Of a stretch of DNA of 64,000 nucleotides, positions 47,052 to 60,040 are shown piece by piece. The stretch is from positions 2,709,529 through 2,773,528 of the forward strand of contig OX638132.1 of the NCBI GenBank assembly GCA_951804985.1. Reading direction: 5' to 3'. The translations under genes and the position numbers were made by a program. The first letter of the stretch is position 1, and the number at the start of each line of letters is the position of its first letter. Origin of the DNA: Dryomyza anilis (taxonomy: Eukaryota; Arthropoda; Insecta; Diptera; Dryomyzidae). The notes under the pieces were generated by a model. That model saw nothing but the letters and a program-made list of their open reading frames with translations. It was not told the origin of the DNA and searched no databases.

Positions 47052-49378
47052 GCAAATTTCCATTTGAAATTCAGAAATTTCCATTTGAAATTCAGAAATT
47101 ATATTTTAAATTCAGAAATTTCCATTTGATATTCATAAATTTCCATTTGAAATTCAGAAAATTTCCATTTGAAATTTAAAAAATTTCATTTGAAATTCAG
47201 AAAACTTCGATTTGAAATTCAGAAATTTCCTTTTGAAATTCAAAATTTTCCATTTGAAATTCAGAAATTTTCATTTGATATTCAATAATTTCTATTTGAA
47301 ATTCAGAAATTTCATTTCGAATTCAAAAGAAATCACTTAATATTCAAAAATTCCATTTGAAATTCAAAATACATCAATTAAAATTAAGAAATTCTATTTG
47401 AAATTCAAAAGACATCATTTGAAATTCAGAAATTCTATTTGAAATTCAGAAATTCTATTTGAAATTCAGAAATTTCCATTTTATATTCAGAAATTTCCAT
47501 TTGAAATTCAAAAATGTCCATTTGAAATTCAGAAATTTCCATTTGATATTCAGAAATTTCCATTTGAAATTCAGAAATTTCCATTTGAAATTCAGAAATT
47601 ATATTTTAAATTCAGAAATTTCCATTTGATATTCAGAAATTTCCATTTGAAATTCAGAAATTTCCATTTGAAATTCAGAAATTATATTTTAAATTCAGAA
47701 AATTTCCATTTGAAATTTAAAAAATTTCATTTGAAATTCAGAAAACTTCCATTTGAAATTCAGAAATTTCCTTTTGAAATTCAAAATTTTCCATTTGAAA
47801 TTCAGAAATTTTCATTTGATATTCAATAATTTCTATTTAAAATTCAGAAAATTCATTTCGAATTCAAAAGAAATCACTTAATATTCAAAAATTCCATTTG
47901 AAATTCAAAATACATCAATTAAAATTAAGAAATTCTATTTGAAATTCAAAAGACATCATTTGAAATTCAGAAATTCTATTTGAAATTCAGAAATTCTATT
48001 TGAAATTCAGAAATTTCCATTTTATATTCAGAAATTTCCATTTGAAATTCAAAAATGTCCATTTGAAATTCAGAAATTTCCATTTGATATTCAGAAATTT
48101 CCATTTGAAATTCAGAAATTTCCATTTGAAATTCAGAAATTATATTTTAAATTCAGAAATTTCCATTTGATATTCAGAAATTTCCATTTGAAATTCAGAA
48201 ATTTCCATTTGAAATTCAGAAATTATATTTTAAATTCAGAAAATTTCCATTTGAAATTTAAAAAATTTCATTTGAAATTCAGAAAACTTCCATTTGAAAT
48301 TCAGAAATTTCCTTTTGAAATTCAAAATTTTCCATTTGAAATTCAGAAATTTTCATTTGATATTCAATAATTTCTATTTAAAATTCAGAAAATTCATTTC
48401 GAATTCAAAAGAAATCACTTAATATTCAAAAATTCCATTTGAAATTCAAAATACATCAATTAAAATTAAGAAATTCTATTTGAAATTCAAAGACATCATT
48501 TCAAATTCAGAAATTCTATTTGAAATTCAGAAATTTCCATTTTATATTCAGAAATTTCCATTTGAAATTCAAAAATTTCCATTTGAAATTCAGAAATTAT
48601 ATTTTAAATTCAGAAATTTCCATTTGATATTCAGAAATTTCCATTTGAAATTCAGAAAATTTCCATTTGAAATTTAAAAATTTTCATTTGAAATTCAGAA
48701 AACTTCCATTTGAAATTCAGAAATTTCCTTTTGAAATTCAAAATTTTCCATTTGAAATTCAGAAATTTTCATTTGATATTCAAAAATTTCCATTTGAAAT
48801 TCAGAAATTTCCATTTAAAATTTAGAAATTTCCATTTAAAATTCAGTAATTTCCACTTGAAATTCAGAAATTTCCATTTGAAATTCAAAAATTTCCATTA
48901 AAAATTCAGAAATTTCCATTTGAATTTCAGAAATTTTCATTTGAAATTCATAAATTTTCCATTTGAAATTCCGAAATTTCCATTTGAAATTCAGAAATTT
49001 CCATTTGAAAATCAGAAACTTTTCATTTGAAATTAAGAAATTTCCATTTAAAATTCAGAACTTTCCATTTTAAATTCAGAAATGTCCATATTAAATATAG
49101 AAATTTTCATTTAAAATTTAGAAATTTCCATTTAAAATTTAGAATTTTCCATTTAAAATTCAGAAATTTCCATTTTAAATTCAGAAATGTTCATTTGAAA
49201 TTTATAAATTTGCATTAAAAATTCATAAGTTGCCATTTAAAATAAAAAAATCTATTTGAAATTCAGAAATTTTCATTTGAAATTCAGAAAATTTACAATT
49301 GAAATTTAAATGGAAATTACTGAATTTCAAATGGAAATTTCTGAATTTCAAATGAAAATTTCTGAATTTAAATTAACT
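47052..49378. repeat. 21 bp minisatellite CCATTTGAAATTCAG..., inverse of the 38 kb array
   Basis: More than 100 copies of the reverse complement of the 37970-39232 unit, most 20-21 bp. A higher-order period of 541 bp is visible: the marker TTCATTTCGAATTC occurs at 47311, 47852 and 48393. The second and third repeats share variants the first lacks (AACTTCCATTTG for AACTTCGATTTG, and AGAAAATTCATT for AGAAATTTCATT). From about 49299 to 49378 the units turn round to the orientation of the 38 kb array. Frames such as FHLKFRNFHLKF are products of the repeat. Confidence 0.95.
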
Positions 49379-49435
49379 ATCTTCTAGGAATCCATTACGT
49401 GCCTAGTCTAGGACCAGTTCTGTTCCCCATAGGGA

Positions 49436-49700
49436 TATTATACAGACATTTTATAGATATTATACAGATAATATACAGAAATAATACAGACAACATTGAA
49501 TTGACATTAAACAGATCTTATGCTGATTTTAAAAATACTTTTGCATGTTTTATAAATACTTTATATCAACATTTTAAAGTTATTATATACACATAATGCA
49601 TAAATAATACAGACTTGCTTTAAATAATATTTAAAAAACTTTATAAGACATGCTTGAAAATATTTTATAACTTTTAAAACTTTTAAAACTTTTATACAAC
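49436..49700 (-). repeat. Degenerate CTGTATAAT repeat, minus orientation
   Basis: ATTATACAGA, ATATACAGA and AATAATACAGAC words are the inverse of the 44 kb array unit. The repeat decays toward 49700. Confidence 0.65.
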
Positions 49701-51123
49701 CTTTATAAAACCATTATACAATTTCCATCGCAAATTTTATATCGAATCCATACAAACCATATTTCCCCTACTGCCCAAATACTGGCAACCAGTTCTCCAT
49801 CGCCTCTGCTCTATTTTTGCACGAATACCACAGCAGCAACCTCCCTTAATGGACTCCGTTTGCGGTTTCGATTCCCATTTTCAAATGCTATTTGCATATT
49901 TATGAGCAATATTCGAAATTGAGATGGAATAGTTACGTTATCACTACGCACACCATGTACATCATGGAGCCATGTTACGCTTGGTGCTGGGTGCTTGGCA
50001 TTCGATTACGTACGTACCTTGCACAGACATACCACATACATAGGTACAACATGTTTAGTATTTTGTCCTTTTTATCCTTTTTGTTTTTTCTCTTTGGCGC
50101 ACGCACAACATTTAGTACACTATGACGTGGAAGTAGAGATGGGAGGCGCGCAATGATCAGTGATCCTTGTGCAGCTACAACAGGATTTAAGCACTGCAGA
50201 CCGAAGGTATTTTTAAACCAATGCAAAAAGACTATGATACTGTTGATGTGACTTGCAATTAACCACATTTGGCTACAGTTATATTTTGTCTACACTTTGA
50301 CGAACACAGAACCTGACATGTTATAGTAAGTATGATTTTCAGCAAATAATTTAAGGGGAGCCAGTTTAATTTTCTCAAATTTGACATTCGAAATTTAGCA
50401 GAAAATGTTTCATGTTACAGCTACGATAATGATGAAGAGATGAGCTGAGCACAACAACAGTGCTACTGCTTGAATTTAGAAACATCACAGAATATTTTAA
50501 ATTTAGAAACGATGCATATTGAATTACACTAATAGTATATGGGAACACCAAGGTTTCTATAGGTTGTAGCTACAACAACGAAGACATATACACACTGTCT
50601 GTAATACTGAATTTTAATCAAAGTAATGCGAAACTCTAAAGCAATGCAAACAGATATTTTTATAATTATAATTAGAAATATATACGGTGATGTTGTTGAA
50701 AATAGACAATTTTTTAAATTATTTTTTTTTTTCAATGAAAATCACAATTTTTTAAAAAAAAGCGATAATAAACATGAACATTTTAAATGGTCCTTCACGT
50801 GGAGCTTAAAATTGTGTCTTTGGTAATGACGAAAATAATACAAAGAAATGATCTATATCGACCAAACTTAGTAATTGATATGAACTGACATGTTGGTTAA
50901 GATTAAAAAAAATAACACAATAATTGATCAACAGACACTACTACCTTTCATACAACATGCAGATCAGGAAATCAGTTATAGTGCTAAAAATTTTAAATTT
51001 CACTTTAATTTGTATATCAGGGAAATATAAATAAATTCAATTTATGACAAACTCAGCCCTAATATCAGAGTTTTTAACTAAATTTAAATATTGGATATTC
51101 ATGACTGACATAGTGAATCACAA
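49701..51123. other. Non-coding stretch
   Basis: More balanced around 49760-50280. A 97-codon minus-strand frame at 50268-49975 and shorter frames are without recognisable features. Confidence 0.45.
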
Positions 51124-52260
51124 CATACTCACCATAATGAACTAACTACACAAAGAAAAGTCTCCACAACAAACTCACCACACCAAATTCATCACACAAA
51201 ACTCACCACATCAAATTCACTTCACCAAATTCACCACACAAAACTTACCAAACAAAACTCACCACCCAAAACTCGCCACATAAAACTCACCACACCAAAT
51301 TCATCATACAATACTTACCACATCAAATTCATTTCACCAAATTCACCAGACAAAACTCACGACACAAAACTCGCCACATAAAACTCACCACACAATACTC
51401 ACCACACAAAACTCGCCACATAAAACTCACCACACCAAACTCACCACACCAAATTCATCACACAAAACTTACTACATCAATTCACTTCACCAAATTCACC
51501 ACACAAAACTCACCACACAAAACTCGCCACATAAAACTCTCCACAACAAACTCACCACACCAAATTCATCACACAAAACTCACCACATCAAATTCACTTC
51601 ACCAAATTCACCACACAAAACTTACCAAACAAAACTCACCACACAAAACTCGCCACATAAAACTCACTACACCAAACTCACCACACCAAATTCATCACAC
51701 AATACTCACCACACAAAATTCATCACAGAAAACTCTCCACAATAAACTCACCAAATAAAACTCGCCACATAAAACTCACCACACCCAACTCACCATACCA
51801 AATTCATCACACAAAACTTACCATATCAAATTCACTTCACCAAATTCACTTCACCAAATTCACCACACAAAACTCACCAAAAAAAACTCGCCAAATAAAA
51901 CTCATCACACAACACTCACCACACAAAACTTACCACATCAAATTCACTACACCAAATTCACCACACAAAACTCGCCACATAAAACTCGCCACACCAAATT
52001 AATCACACAAAACTTACAACATCAAATTCATTTCACCAAATTCACCTGACAAAACTCACCACACAAAACTCGCCACATAAAACTCACCACACAAAACTCG
52101 CCACATAAAACTCGCCACACCAAATTCATCACACAAAACTTACCACATCAAATTCATTTCACCAAAACTCACCACACAAAAATCGCCACATAAAACTCAC
52201 CACACAAAACTCGCCACATGGAACTCACCACACCAAACTCATCACACTAAAACCACAACA
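51124..52260 (-). repeat. 14 bp minisatellite, unit CTCACCACACAAAA
   Basis: About 80 head-to-tail copies, mixing CTCACCACACAAAA, CTCGCCACATAAAA and TTCACCACACCAAA variants. Groups such as CATCAAATTCACTTCACC recur every 110-240 bp, indicating duplications of several units at once. The unit is the reverse complement of the 28 kb unit less one base. Confidence 0.95.
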
Positions 52261-54829
52261 TAAATTCGACTATCTGAAAAATAAATAATTTAAAAATACA
52301 CTTATTTGCTAATGTATAACGATTTCCTATAAATTTTGAAATTGTATTTATATCGAATTTACTTAGAGACACGCATAATCAGAAGCTAAATAGATATGCC
52401 TTAACCGTAAATTTGCACGTTTAAAAGTTTACACAGGATCATCTAGTTTTTTTCATATATATTTTAGTTTAATATGTATAATTATTAAATATATTAATAC
52501 TTTTTTCAGACGAATTCAATAATGTTCTTGAACACATTTTATATGAATAATTTATGTATAAATATTATTCAAAAATAAACAATAAAAAAATATCAATTTC
52601 TATTACAGATACCTAATGTTGAGATAGTGCAAACAATCATTTGTAAATACCAAACGTAACGCAGCACTGCCAATAATCACAACAGCACAACATGAACAAA
52701 CTCTAGAGATATCCGACAATAATATCGAAAACAACTCAGAAAAGTTTCTATTATTCCACACAGGTGCGGTTTTGCCTAAACTTTGTTTTATGCAGTTTCG
52801 CCTGAAAAATAAACATTTTCGCATTCATCGTATTGTTTTGGGAAACTAGGTCAATAGTGCGGCATACGTCCTATAGACTGCCACAACCACAGGCGCAGAA
52901 TCGTTGGCAGAACTTATTCAAAATAAATGTGAAAATAAATTCACCATACACAGTTTGGCCATATTTCTGTTGCTTGCATGTTTTGTTATAGGTTATTGAT
53001 AAATAATGCATTAATAAAATTAAAAACCGATTTCCAGTTATCCAAATTAAAACAAATTGCAGAAAAAAAACTTTTCAATGATAAATAGGAATTAAGCAGC
53101 ACATAAATTAGAATTTTATTGAGAAAAAAAATAGGTGAATATATCAGTAGCAAATATGTTTAGGAGATATGTTGAAGTTATCTTAATTTGTAGAAAGAAA
53201 GGCGTTGATATACTAAAATTTTTTTAACAAATAATTTTATTGTCTTTATTTAAAACTAGTTGTGCTCATAGTTAAACCATAAAAAAAAATATTTTTATAT
53301 TTCTATTGTTTAACACATTTTCAAAAAACGGAAAACAAATAAGATTTTGTATATTTTCTTTTGACATTTAAGCGTATTTTTAATAAATTAATTAAATATA
53401 AAAACAATGCATATATTAATGTATTTTAATTAAATAGGCAAGCCTAAAATATAGGTAATATAACAAAATAAAACTTTAATAATTAACATAATTAGTATAA
53501 AATAGAAAAAATCAGCAAACCTCATCATTACTTCGCTACAACGGTGTGTATGAGTAACATTTAAATCTATTGCCAACTTTCTGTATTTCGACACTAAAGA
53601 CTATAACGACTAAAATTACGTAATTTTAAAATATTTTGAATTTTTTTAAATCAAAATGCATGAATTTCAAATAATATTCACGTTATATTGACGTAATTCT
53701 TAAGTTGTGTGCGTTAGAAATACAGGAAGTGGCACTATGTAAAAATTAAATATTTTAAAAACGATGAAGGATTATTTCAGTGTTCTATTCAAGATATTGT
53801 AGAGCAGTCAATTAATTAAAACACTATTATCTATGTTCATAAAATATAGTTATTGCTATAATGGAATTTATTGGATTTAACTGCATCGATCATTCTTGTC
53901 GATGGTCTAAAATTCATCTAGAGCCAAAAGTGTATTTTTTTTTGAAATAATTCAAAAATTAATATATATGCTCAGGCAGTCCGTGAATTTGGAGGTAAAT
54001 TGAAGCTAATTGAAACTAAATTCAAAAAGCAACGTTTACACTTTAATTTTATTAATAAAAAAAAAGCATTGCAAATAGTGATTTTGCACATCAGTAGTGT
54101 ATTCTATATTCTAAAAACTTAGTGAAAGTATATGAAAATAATAATTAAAAAATTACGCATAATTCACTTCATTATTGATATCAAATTGCTGATGAGCAGG
54201 ACAAAAGTAAATGTTTCCATATGAATTAAATGATTTTTGTGCACTTCATTACTAATCAAAACTTTTATCACTAATTGCAAAACATTTAAGTATTATAAAT
54301 CGTAATTAAATAAAATATTTATTTACAATTAAAAATAACGCATTGCATGTTTTATTACAATTTATATTTCCATTTCCATTTCCATTGAATATTCATTGCA
54401 TAATTACTATCATGTTAAATGAGTTATTAATTTTAATTATTATCACATAATTAAATTTCACATTAATGCTGTATACAATACGAACATTGTTGTGTTATTC
54501 ATTAAAGCACAAAATTTGTGTTAGATTTTTGTTCAAATGAGCAGTTAAACAAAATATTATAAGCCATAAATTATGGGTTTGTTGACTAACATTTTTAAAC
54601 AGAAATGCATTATGATTAATTAAAACATTATTTTATAAATTTCTTTTAGTTTTAGATTTATAGTTAAGCTCTTAGTGTTGAAATATAACTTTTTGTGTTT
54701 TAACTTTTTTTTATATAATTTTATGAATTCTGCCTAGAAATAGGTGTTAAAATATACCTCATTCAAAATAAAAAAGAGTTCGTTTGTATCTTCGATAAGT
54801 TGAGTTGTTTCAATCCCCATACTTTGAGC
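52261..54829. other. Long A+T-rich non-coding stretch
   Basis: Nothing recognised apart from short simple sequence, for example TTTCCATTTCCATTTCCATT at 54366-54385. Confidence 0.5.
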
Positions 54830-55310
54830 CGAGACTTTTCTGTGAATTCTTCTAAACAATATTTTACGGGTACAATTTTTCCTCGAGACAACTTTTCCCC
54901 TCATTCTTAAAAATCTACTGTTGACTGGGACAATTATTTACAAAATAATTCTTACCCAGAACTATTTATTTCCCAAAAAACTTCTACCCCAAACATTTAT
55001 TCACCAGTAAACTTCTTGTCAAAGACAATTGTTTCCCAAGACAATACTTCCTAGAGAGTCTTTTCTCTATCAAGCATTTCTTCGATGATACAATTAAATA
55101 AAAAACTTCGACGGCTAAACAATTCTAAACAATTTTTTCACAAAACAACTCTTCACCGATAAAATTCACCGTATTTTGCGAACAAATATTTAAAAGAGCT
55201 AATTCTTTTCATGCAATTCTTCTCCGAATAAGTCTTCGACGAGTCAATTCTTCGCGGAATTTATTACAGCTGACACAATACTTACCAGAGAAAACTATCC
55301 CCAAGCTCTG
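54830..55310. repeat. Very degenerate 17-18 bp repeat, ACAATTCTTCCCCGA-like
   Basis: GACAATT, AATTCTTC, ACTTCTACCCCAA, GACAATTGTTTCCC and CAATTCTTCTCCGA words recur with roughly 17-18 bp spacing. Similar words occur just before the 28 kb array (AATTCTCCGCC, GACAATTCTTTCTC at 28020-28065). Confidence 0.5.
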
Positions 55311-56461
55311 ATACACAATTTAACACCGAAAATCTACGAAGATAAATGAAAAACACATTGATTTGGTAAACCAAACATCTTAAAAATGTGAATCACTAGA
55401 AGGAGTAATAGAAATTTAGGGTTTTATGAATATATGATGAAAAGTTCCATTGAAATACATGCAATAGATATAGATCCGTGAATCAGTGTGTCAATCTGAA
55501 CTTATCTTAATATGTAGTTAAAACGCGTGGTTTTCAATTGCAAATTTGAAGACTGTAAAACCACCAAAATTCCTCTCAAAATATTCGAACTTTTCAAATA
55601 GCATAGGTCATGTTATGCAGCAGGTCGAATCTCGCAAAAAACCAGGCAGCACCCGTTGAAGTTGATGTCTGCTAAATGCGAATTCAGTCCAGAACCTGAA
55701 AAACACAACGAGTGCCAGAAGGCTAAAAGTTCGCATTTCATTTTTGTTTGTTTTGCATGTGAGTGAACGCTTCAATGGCCCAACCAGAAACACACACATA
55801 CGGTTGTCTGGTTGTGTGTGTGTGTATATGCAAATGAATGCATAATTCGGAGCACAACAAAAAAAAGGACGAAATCGCATTGAATGAATTATGCAATAAT
55901 TGAACAATGCAAGGCGATGTATGGATGACTCATTGAATGGTGCCATGCAAATGGATTAAATGGTCGAATACGTAGCGGACTGAATGAGTGAAGGGCTAAC
56001 GCAATGAATGATGGAATAACTGAAGAACTTCAGGACATATATACAATATATGTGGAGCAGCAATGGCTGAAATCAATCATGCAAATAATTGCTTTCGACA
56101 CACATACACATAGTTGGCGCTGAATAATGCATAATATTTGAGTTTCATTTAAATTGATTTAAACTACTTAAAAAATAAAAACACTGATGCAAATGTAGCG
56201 CTGTATTAATCTCGTTGCACTTGCTTCGAGCAATAAAATGCAGCCAGATTTTCATTTTCAATTAAAGCGTCTTTAGCTCTCGAACTGCTTTTAATGTGCA
56301 TACTTAATAAATGTGTTAAATAAATATTTTAAAAAGATAAAAACAATTTAACGTAGTTTAACAAAATAATTTAAGATAAACATTTTGTATAGCATAACTT
56401 AAATAATATTATTTTTTTGTAAATGGGATTTAAATTTGTTATAAATAACATTTAATTTAAA
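55311..56461. other. Non-coding stretch
   Basis: A 112-codon minus-strand frame at 55946-55608 lies in a more balanced patch with a short GTGTGT run. It has no known domain and is not supported. Confidence 0.45.
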
Positions 56462-56815
56462 GAATTTTAATGTGTGTTTCCTGAATGCTATCAAAGTAAT
56501 TTTTACATATTGTGAATGCCTACTTTGTGTACTATAATTATTGACTAAAATAAAAATTCTATAGTATAGCAAACACCATGTTATCGCACTGCAAAGTCAA
56601 TGACAATAATGTTACTCATACGTCAAGAACACCATTGTTTAATCGAATTTTAATGTGCGTTCTATGAATGCTATCATTATTTTTTTTTTTATGAAAGCCG
56701 ATTTTACATAGTATATTCATTAACTAAAATAAAAATTCCTAATCATAGCAACCACTCTGTTTTCGCAATGCAAAATAATAACAATAATGTTACTCATATA
56801 TCAGATGAGCATATA
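56462..56815 (+). repeat. Tandem duplication of a 183 bp unique sequence
   Basis: GAATTTTAATGTG, CTGAATGCTATCA / ATGAATGCTATCA, GACTAAAATAAAAATTC / AACTAAAATAAAAATTC and ACAATAATGTTACTCATA occur in the same order starting at 56462 and again at 56645. The two copies are clearly diverged, so the duplication is old. Confidence 0.8.
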
Positions 56816-57719
56816 TTGCTGGCTTATCATTAATTTTAGTCATTTAACTATGGAATAATTTTAGAGATTGGCAAGTATTATTAAATGTTTTTCAAAATAT
56901 TTTATGACACACTGTTAATATTTAAATGGTTCAGACAAAAATACGCAATTACTCAAACTGCTATAATATAATATTTAAAATTGTTCAGCAAACTTACAAA
57001 GCGCTATAAAAAGCAGTCACAATGCTAAATACGTCTTTACAGACACTTTGAAGGACATTCCTTAAAGGCATGTCTTTGAAACTTTCAGTCGATAAACTAA
57101 AAAAAAATTAAAAACACTCTAATTTTAATCGCCCTCAATTTGCAGCCCAATTACGACAACAGCCTGTCTATCAGCCAAAAACTTATACCAAATACGAATG
57201 GTTTTAATGTTGCCAACATTTCTGCAACTTTTGCATTAACACTTAAAAGACAAGAACAACACGAAAATCAAGCAGCACCACATAAATTACTGTGGCGTTG
57301 ACAGACGAAGGACACGCAACGAACGCGCCAATTGCCGCGCAGACAGCCAAGCAACCTGCCGTCTCAAATGTCCTCGCATAGCGGCTAATACGCAAAAGGT
57401 GGCAAATCAATTTAAGACTTATTTGCCTACGATGTACTCTGTACCGCTGGTTATGCGGCTAAGTACAACCATTATACCTTCTGCTTTTGCATCCTTTCAT
57501 TTTGATTGCTATAATTTTCAATACTACTGCGATTATTGCTGATAATAGGGTGTTATTGTTCTTCCTGGCAGTCTGCTGTAAATCGACAATATTGACTATA
57601 AATCGACTCGATAATCGTGCCGCAGGCACCCAAGCAAAGCCACGCGTCCAGTTGTAAGTGCTAATTTACTGCTTCTATGGTTTTTGTTGTCCTGCAGTGA
57701 TAATTGTAAAGTTTTAATC
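56816..57719. other. Non-coding stretch
   Basis: A more balanced part at 57130-57660 (GCGCC, GCCGCGCAGACAGCC) has no convincing frame. It may be conserved non-coding DNA. Confidence 0.45.
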
Positions 57720-57990
57720 TTACTAAAAATTAACATTTTTATTTTTATTGAATATTTTAGGATATTCAGTGAAATTTTGTATTCTTAGTAAAAAATTTAA
57801 TTTTATTGAACATTTTAATTTTTAGTGAAAATTTTAATTATTAGTCAATATTTTAATTTTTATTATAATTTAATTTAATTTTTTATTCTAAAAAATGTCC
57901 ATTTTCAGTAAAATGAAGAAATAAATTTAAATTTTACTAGAAATTACGTTTGTAGTTAAAATATCAATTATTCTGTAATTATTTTTTCAT
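57720..57990. repeat. Degenerate relative of the 19 bp minisatellite
   Basis: TTTTTAGTGAAAATTTTAA, TTCAGTGAAATTTT and TCTTAGTAAAAAATTTAA recall the 20.8-21.8 kb array in spacing and sequence. The match is loose. Confidence 0.4.
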
Positions 57991-58546
57991 TTTCAATTGA
58001 GTGACTTTTTTTTAATGAACATTTTGAAAAATGTTTTGTTACTTTGATATGTGAAACTGTTTTTTTCGTATTTTAGAGTCGCCTCACTTTTCTAAAACAG
58101 TTTGATAAAAAAACAATGATTAAAAAACATGCCTGGCATTGCTTCGTCTCACTGGCACCAAAAGGAAGTCATCGATAACGGTAACATGCAACTTCCGTTT
58201 CCGTTTATGCGCTCAGTTTCACTGATGATCTCAAAGGGCTCAGACATTTTGTATTTCATTTTGTAGTTCTTCAAAAATAGACACTTTTATGCAACACACT
58301 GTGATTCACAAATTTTCTACAAATTTTGTAATTTCATATTTAATAATATTTTTTATAAAGTGGTAAAATGGTTTTATAATTTTTTATATTTTCTCATCTT
58401 TCATTAATTTGTTAATTTTCTATTAAATTATTTATTTTTCTGATTTGTATCCTTTTTGTCTTATTTTTATATTATTTTTTTTAATTATTTTATTTTAAAA
58501 GATCTTTTATTCTTTAATTTTTTATTTTTTAATTTTTTATTTTATA
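57991..58546. other. Non-coding stretch
   Basis: Becomes progressively T-rich toward the array that follows. Nothing recognised. Confidence 0.5.
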
Positions 58547-59283
58547 ATTTTTTTTTATTATTTTTATTATTTTTATTATTTTTATTATTTTTATTATTTT
58601 TATTATTTTTATTATTTTTATTATTTTTATTATTTTTATTATTTTTATTATTTTAATTATTTTCATTATTTTTATTATTTTTACTATTTTTATTATTTTT
58701 ATTATTTTTATTATTTTTATTATTTTTATTATTTTTATTATTTTTATTATTTTTATTATTTTTATTATTTTTATTATTTTTATTATTTTTATTATTTTTA
58801 TTATTTTTATTATTTTTATTATTTTTATTATTTTTATTATTTTTATTATTTTTATTATTTTTATTATTTTTATTATTTTTATTATTTTTATTATTTTTAT
58901 TATTTTTATTATTTTTATTATTTTTATTATTTTTATTATTTTTATTATTTTTATTATTTTTATTATTTTTATTATTTTTATTATTTTTATTATTTTTATT
59001 ATTTTTATTATTTTTATTATTTTTATTATTTTTATTATTTTTATTATTTTTATTATTTTTATTATTTTTATTATTTTTATTATTTTTATTATTTTCATTA
59101 TTTTTATTATTTTTATTATTTTTATTATTTTTATTATTTTTATTATTTTTATTATTTTTATTATTTTTATTATTTTTATTATTTTTATTATTTTTATTAT
59201 TTTTATTATTTTTATTATTTTTATTATTTTGATTATTTTTATTATTTTTATTATTTTTTAATATTCTTATTATTTTTATTATT
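58547..59283 (+). repeat. 9 bp array, unit ATTATTTTT
   Basis: About 80 nearly perfect copies with isolated changes (for example ATTTTCATT near 59095 and ATTTTGATT near 59230). The minus strand reads KIIKIIKII, an artefact. The array runs directly into a second 9 bp array. Confidence 0.97.
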
Positions 59284-60040
59284 TTTATTGATTTTATTAC
59301 TTTTATTATTTTTTATTTTTATTCTTTTTAATCTTTTTATGCTTTTTAGGTTTTTATTCTTTATACTTTTTTTTGTTTTTTTTTTCTTTTTTATTATTTT
59401 TATTCTATTTATTTTTTTTATTCTTTTTATTCTTTGTATTCTTCTTATTCTTTTTATTATTTTTATTATTTTGTATTATTTTTATTCTTTTTATTCTTTG
59501 TATTCTTCTTATTCTTTTTATTATTTTTATTATTTTGTATTATTTTTATTCTTTTTATTCTATTTATTCTTTTTATTCTTTTTATTCTTTTTATTCTTTT
59601 TATTCTTTTTATTCTTTTTATTCTTTTTATTGTTTTTATTCTTTTTATTCTTTTTATTCTTTTTATTCTTTTTATTCTTTTTATTTTTTTTCTTTTTATT
59701 CTTATATTCTTTTTATTCTTTTTATTCTTTTTATTCTTTTTATTCTTTTTATTCTTTTTATTCTTTTTATTCTTTTTATTCTTTTTATTCTTTTTATTCT
59801 TTTTATTCTTTTTATTCTTTTTATTCTTTTTATTATTTTTATTCTTTTTATTCTTTTTATTCTTTTTATTCTTCTTATTCTTTTTATTCTTTTTATTCTT
59901 TTTATTCTTTTTATGCTTTTTATGTTTTTTATTGTTTTAATTTTTTTATACTTTTTATTCTTTATATTATTTTATTCTTTATATTATTTTATTCTTTTTA
60001 TTCTTTTTATTCTTAACATTCTTTTTATTCTTTTAATTTG
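59284..60040 (+). repeat. 9 bp array, unit ATTCTTTTT
   Basis: Same period and phase as the preceding array, but with C at the fourth position of nearly every unit. A mixed zone (59284-59560) contains a duplicated segment of about 75 bp (TTTGTATTCTTCTTATTC twice, near 59433 and 59507). The distal part has GCTTTTT and GTTTTTT variants. Confidence 0.95.

Noticed and set aside
47626..49218. Frames of the type FHLKFRNFHLKF
   Set aside because: Direct by-products of the 21 bp minisatellite; identical frames recur with its 541 bp period.
50133..50160. Another hAT end (TAGAGATGGGAGGCGCG)
   Set aside because: No inverted partner or 8 bp duplication could be found nearby.
58529..59098. 189-codon minus-strand open frame (KIIKII repeats)
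   Set aside because: It is only the translation of the 9 bp ATTATTTTT array, whose period is a multiple of three.
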